A stretch of 7,481 nt of DNA from Christensenellaceae bacterium (GTDB taxonomy: Bacteria > Bacillota > Clostridia > Christensenellales > DTU072), in assembly GCA_031260775.1 (NCBI GenBank), contig JAISKW010000125.1:1-7481 (forward strand), read 5' to 3'. Positions 5,858-7,481 of this stretch are shown in pieces. Positions within the stretch are counted from its first letter, which is position 1, and each line of letters opens with the position of its first letter. The notes beneath the pieces were generated by a model. The model had not been told where the DNA came from. It did no database searches and saw only the letters and a program-made list of their open reading frames with translations. Made by a program: the position numbers and the translations under genes.

Positions 5858-7006
5858 TCAGCACCGTTTTCGGTTGCATTTATTGTATAAGCTTGTTGAG
5901 GGATACCCGGTTTTGCCGCAGCCACAGCTGTAACCGTAGCAATTCCCGGGGGGTCCTTGAGGACCTTGCGGCCCTTGCGGTCCGATGAATCCTGCGGGTG
6001 AAATAAATGTTGCCGTCACCGCACTCGGGAGGTAATTATCGTAATATTGGCCGGTTACGGGGTCGTAGTAGGTGTAATAGAGTTCAGCAAGATTCAATAG
6101 CATCGTGCCGCTTGTCGCAGCCGCATCCGTTTTCAATTGATATTGCGCATGTATTGTTCCTCCCGCAGGAACGTCGGGAAGATTAACCCCCGTATACAGC
6201 ACGCTGTCGGGGTAAGACTGTCCGTTAATTACCACGGAGCCGGGCACAATTGTGTCTATGGACTGACCGCTTATTATAAAATCACGCAAATTGACATTGG
6301 TTATAGTATCGCCGGTAGTGTTTGTATAATCCAAATAGTATGTGACCGGCTCGCCCGGCTTGGCGACGGATTTATCGGTGGATTTTGTTAGTTTTTCGGC
6401 AGTAGTGTTCCACAAACTTACATCGCCGTAAGTGGTTTCGCCGTTACCGTCGGGGTTTATAAAGTGGAAGTGCGCGGAATTGTACAATTCACCGTCGCTA
6501 AGGCTTGAAACTTCCGCTTGAAATTGAACAACCATCGAATTCCCTGCCGTGAGGCTTCCGAGGTCTTGAGCGGCGTACAAAACATTGTCCGGCACGGACG
6601 AGCCGTTGACGGTAACCGTTCCCGGCACTAAATGAAAGGTTCGCCCCGTAATAGTGTCGTTAACCGTAATATTATTTAGAGTTCCCGACGAAGTGTTTTG
6701 GAGCGTGAGGGTAAAGGTCACAACGTCGCCCGTATTGGTTATTATAGGAGCAGCTTCCTTTGTAACAGTCGCGTTCGCGGTTGAGTCTGTTGGCGTAATC
6801 GATGCCTTTGCGAGCGGCGCATCCTCCGTTTCTATTGCGGACGTGTCTGCGGCTAATGTTGCGGATTTTGTACTTGCTACTGCCGTATCCGCTGCCGTCG
6901 TCGTGCCGCCGGTTTCGACCCTTGTTAGGGCTTGCCTTAAAATTTCAATATCGGCAGGGCTTAGCCGGTTAATCAGATTAAAAATTTCTCTATTCATTCT
7001 TACCAC
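5858..7006 (-). CDS. DUF11-repeat protein with collagen-like stretch and Cys-rich tail
   Basis: This 382-aa protein has: a predicted N-terminal helix (about 4-31); a Thr/Ala/Ser-rich linker (about 32-80); two related Ig-like DUF11-type repeats (about 80-200 and 206-335), each with the PG-V-NG-PD-VLY signature (VPGTVTVNG at 127-135, VPGSVVING at 254-262); a short collagen-like run of Gly-Pro-Gln triplets (342-354); and a tail with cysteines 356, 361, 363, 377 and 382. There is no signal peptide, transmembrane segment or LPXTG sorting motif. Collagen-like stretches and Cys-rich tails without a signal peptide are typical of spore exosporium or coat proteins made in the mother cell, and the divergent neighbour is a spore gene, so a spore-surface structural role is inferred. 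The GTG at 7006 is chosen because AGGAG lies 10 bases upstream; the ATG at 6997 is the alternative. Exact function is unknown. Confidence 0.8.
   Translation of the reverse strand: MVRMNREIFNLINRLSPADIEILRQALTRVETGGTTTAADTAVASTKSATLAADTSAIETEDAPLAKASITPTDSTANATVTKEAAPIITNTGDVVTFTLTLQNTSSGTLNNITVNDTITGRTFHLVPGTVTVNGSSVPDNVLYAAQDLGSLTAGNSMVVQFQAEVSSLSDGELYNSAHFHFINPDGNGETTYGDVSLWNTTAEKLTKSTDKSVAKPGEPVTYYLDYTNTTGDTITNVNLRDFIISGQSIDTIVPGSVVINGQSYPDSVLYTGVNLPDVPAGGTIHAQYQLKTDAAATSGTMLLNLAELYYTYYDPVTGQYYDNYLPSAVTATFISPAGFIGPQGPQGPQGPPGNCYGYSCGCGKTGYPSTSLYNKCNRKRC
5945..5983 (-). repeat. Short collagen-like Gly-X-Y tandem repeat
   Basis: Nine-base units encoding GPQ, GPQ, GPQ and GPP plus a closing Gly, just before the Cys-rich tail of the DUF11 protein; a preceding GFI triplet extends the register. 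The number of triplets is far below that needed for a stable triple helix alone, but such runs often vary between strains. Confidence 0.75.
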
Positions 7007-7088
7007 GGGGAATAATCTCCTGCTACATTCTATGTAATATCTTTGAAATTTGTCGCATATTTTTTTCGGTTCCTAAGTTTAATATTGT
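7007..7088. promoter_or_regulatory. Divergent promoter region with sporulation-sigma-like elements
   Basis: This 82-base gap separates the divergent DUF11-type gene and the ylbJ-like gene and must hold both promoters. On the minus strand CATAGAAT (7034-7027) fits the CATAnnnT -10 of sigma E/K, and an AC (7053-7052) lies 17 bases upstream as in sigma K promoters. The predicted start would fall at the edge of the ribosome site (near 7020), which weakens the call. On the + strand GCATATT (7055-7061) fits the sigma E -35 pattern KMATATT, but no good -10 follows at 14-15 bases. Vegetative alternatives are also poor. Confidence 0.3.
7017..7021 (-). promoter_or_regulatory. Ribosome binding site of the DUF11/collagen-like gene
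   Basis: The minus strand reads AGGAG (within GCAGGAGA), 10 bases before the GTG at 7006 and 19 before the ATG at 6997. The spacing supports the GTG start. Confidence 0.6.
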
Positions 7089-7481
7089 ATGGCGGCGGGG
7101 TGTGTAATTGCGAAACGGAGAAACCTGATATCTAAGGCGGTTTTAGGCACGGTCATTCTTGTGCTTATGCTTCTAATGCTCCTGAAGCCCGACGAATACA
7201 TAAAAGCGGCGGCGGACGGAATAAAACTGTTTTGCGTATCGGTACTGCCGGCGATGTTTCCTTTCGTGTTTTTCTCGCAGATTCTGATACTCTGCGGTAT
7301 GCAGGAAAGCTTCTCCAAGCCGTTTACACGCCCCGTAAAATTTCTTTTTAATTCGCCGCCCGAGGGGGCGTTTATAATGGTAATGTCCTTTATATCCGGC
7401 TATCCTATAGGCGCAAAGCTATGCGCGGACCTGTACAATAAGGGCGTTTTAAGTAAGGAAGACGTCAAAAATATTATTCCG
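7089..7481 (+). CDS. ylbJ: YlbJ-like sporulation integral membrane protein, 5' part
   Basis: The first 131 codons of a membrane protein cut by the right edge; the family is about 400 aa. Visible are a basic N-terminus (KRRN), a first membrane helix (about 13-32), the segment DGIKLFCVSVLPAMFPFVFF (43-62) that opens the nucleoside-recognition/Gate-type core, and the diagnostic SGYPIGAK (103-110) followed by an acidic/basic helix (LYNKGVLSKEDV). These match YlbJ, a mother-cell membrane protein of the sigma E regulon needed for spore formation in Bacillus; its transported substrate is unknown. The ATG at 7089 follows an in-frame TAA nine bases upstream and has no clear Shine-Dalgarno, so the start is by default. 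It is divergent from the DUF11/collagen-like gene across 82 bases. Confidence 0.85.
   Translation, partial: MAAGCVIAKRRNLISKAVLGTVILVLMLLMLLKPDEYIKAAADGIKLFCVSVLPAMFPFVFFSQILILCGMQESFSKPFTRPVKFLFNSPPEGAFIMVMSFISGYPIGAKLCADLYNKGVLSKEDVKNIIP

Noticed and set aside
6654..7037. 127-aa Val/Ala/Ser-rich ORF on the + strand
   Set aside because: Antisense of the Thr/Ala-rich linker of the DUF11 protein, which explains its composition; hydrophobic look is not a real membrane protein.
7079..7318. 79-aa ORF on the minus strand at the right edge
   Set aside because: Antisense of the ylbJ-like gene, whose membrane helices and SGYPIGAK motif are clear.

Overview
The window most likely comes from an endospore-forming anaerobic Firmicute (Clostridia-like). 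This rests on a partial ylbJ-type sporulation membrane gene at the right edge, a soluble hybrid histidine kinase paired with a FIST-domain sensor, a collagen-like, Cys-tailed protein without a signal peptide, and gene style typical of gut-type clostridia. It is dense in genes: five complete protein genes, one gene cut by the right edge, and no RNA genes, insertion sequences, CRISPR or integration signals that I can see. The taxonomic call is inference from family content, not from a marker gene.

Layout. Bases 1-124 are an ambiguous left edge with open frames on both strands and two mutually exclusive hairpins. On the + strand, an APH/choline-kinase-fold small-molecule phosphotransferase (125-1123) is followed with zero spacing by a MATE-family multidrug/metabolite exporter (1124-2470). 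The MATE gene ends by overlapping, tail to tail, a minus-strand hybrid histidine kinase (2433-4535: coiled coil, PAS, HisKA, HATPase, two receivers). Upstream of the kinase, on the same strand, lies a FIST_N/FIST_C protein (4580-5767). The next minus-strand gene (5858-7006) encodes a secretion-signal-less protein with two DUF11-like Ig-type repeats, a short Gly-Pro-Gln collagen stretch and a Cys-rich tail. Divergent from it, on the + strand, begins a YlbJ-like spore protein (7089 to the edge).

How the genes may work together. The phosphotransferase and MATE pair looks like a modify-and-export or resistance cassette made as one translationally coupled unit; its substrate is unknown. FIST plus the hybrid kinase look like a cytoplasmic ligand-sensing phosphorelay input: the FIST protein is the probable small-molecule binder, and the kinase has no membrane segments, no HPt and no DNA-binding output, so its partners must lie elsewhere. 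The DUF11/collagen/Cys protein next to ylbJ is a candidate spore-surface (exosporium or coat) component; this is inference from architecture and neighbourhood.

The most interesting signals are a nine-C homopolymer directly after the FIST start codon, where a change of one base would move the reading frame (possible phase variation, or a sequencing artefact), and the unusual architecture of the DUF11/collagen/Cys protein, with candidate Lys-Asn isopeptide pairs and a sporulation-sigma-like -10 element in its divergent promoter region. I found no clear sign of a wholly new multi-gene system; the closest candidates are these two.
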